Shown: positions 6,119 to 6,209 of the stretch, in pieces
Layout of the letters: each line of letters begins with the position of its first letter
How positions within the stretch are numbered: position 1 is the stretch's first letter
Assembly (NCBI GenBank): GCA_945866245.1
Contig: CAMBGW010000061.1
Location: 1-6,209 of the forward strand
Direction of reading: 5' to 3'
Origin: Verrucomicrobia subdivision 6 bacterium
GTDB lineage: Bacteria > Verrucomicrobiota > Verrucomicrobiia > Methylacidiphilales > Verrucolacustridaceae
DNA length: 6,209 bases
The notes under the pieces: generated by a model
Seen by the model: the letters and a program-made list of their open reading frames with translations, nothing else
Databases searched by the model: none
What the model was told of the DNA's origin: nothing
Made by a program: the position numbers and the translations under genes

Positions 6119-6167
6119 ACGAATGAGTGAAATCGAGTGATACTCTTATCATGATCGAATCATTCGT
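6119..6167. repeat. 8-base inverted repeat spanning the start of the right-edge gene
   Basis: ACGAATGA at 6119-6126 and TCATTCGT at 6160-6167 are exact reverse complements, 33 bases apart. Between them lie a direct repeat GAGTGA (6125-6130 and 6135-6140, 10-base pitch), a short palindrome GAGT-GAT-ACTC (6135-6145), and ATCATGAT (6148-6155) covering the ATG. The right arm is also half of CGAAT-C-ATTCG (6156-6166). Such clustering could be an operator or RNA structure around the start codon; chance is not excluded. Confidence 0.35.
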
Positions 6168-6209
6168 TTTTAGTGAGGGCCGTCCAGTGAGCCACAATTT
6201 GGAGATGGA
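6151..6209 (+). CDS. N-terminal fragment of an unidentified gene, cut by window edge
   Basis: From ATG at 6151 an open frame runs to the right edge: 19 codons plus two bases, starting MIESFVFSEGRPVSH. There is no signal peptide in the visible part. The start resembles what I recall of the N-terminus of some CorA-like magnesium transporters, which open with a short beta strand of this kind, but 19 residues cannot prove it. No clear Shine-Dalgarno site is present. GATACT (6139-6144) lies 6 bases before the ATG and TTGGAC (6115-6120) 18 bases further upstream, a weak promoter-like pair. The gene diverges from gpmI across 97 bases. Confidence 0.45.
   Translation, partial: MIESFVFSEGRPVSHNLEM

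Overview
The window looks like bacterial chromosome of moderate GC content, densely coded, with short gaps between genes. No insertion sequence, CRISPR array, tRNA, rRNA or phage gene is visible. The organism cannot be fixed from the sequence. The Deg9/Deg2-like protease architecture, the protease/pseudoprotease pairing and the 'IRDGWG' start of the phosphoglycerate mutase make me lean towards the PVC group, perhaps Verrucomicrobiota; this is a low-confidence inference from memory.

Layout. Left edge (1-224, minus strand): N-terminal 74 codons of a small multidrug resistance (SMR/EmrE-type) membrane transporter, cut by the window edge. Then a compact plus-strand cluster at 282-4499: an HtrA/Deg-family serine protease that is a probable lipoprotein (282-1820); a secreted paralogue with the same domains that has lost the whole catalytic triad (1817-3277, overlapping the protease by 4 bases); a HAD-superfamily phosphatase of the phosphoglycolate phosphatase type (3299-3997); and a 156-residue protein of unknown function with a GTG start (4029-4499). 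The last two genes are bridged by an 11-codon mini-ORF whose ends overlap the stop and start of its neighbours. Convergent to the cluster, with only 3 bases between stop codons, is gpmI for cofactor-independent phosphoglycerate mutase (6053-4503, minus strand). At the right edge, divergent from gpmI, the first 19 codons of another gene begin at 6151.

How it fits together. The central theme is envelope protein quality control: an intact protease and a catalytically dead twin, made in coupled fashion and both carrying PDZ domains, suggest a mixed protease/pseudoprotease complex or a chaperone/adaptor partner. The HAD phosphatase and gpmI both belong to central phospho-carbon metabolism (2-phosphoglycolate clean-up, if the HAD assignment holds, and glycolysis), but they lie on opposite strands and nothing shows a shared role. 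Genes inside the plus-strand cluster have strong purine-rich ribosome binding sites. The lead genes (282, gpmI, 6151) lack obvious ones. Two minus-strand lead genes have a TANNNT hexamer exactly 6 bases before the ATG, which raises the possibility of leaderless transcripts.
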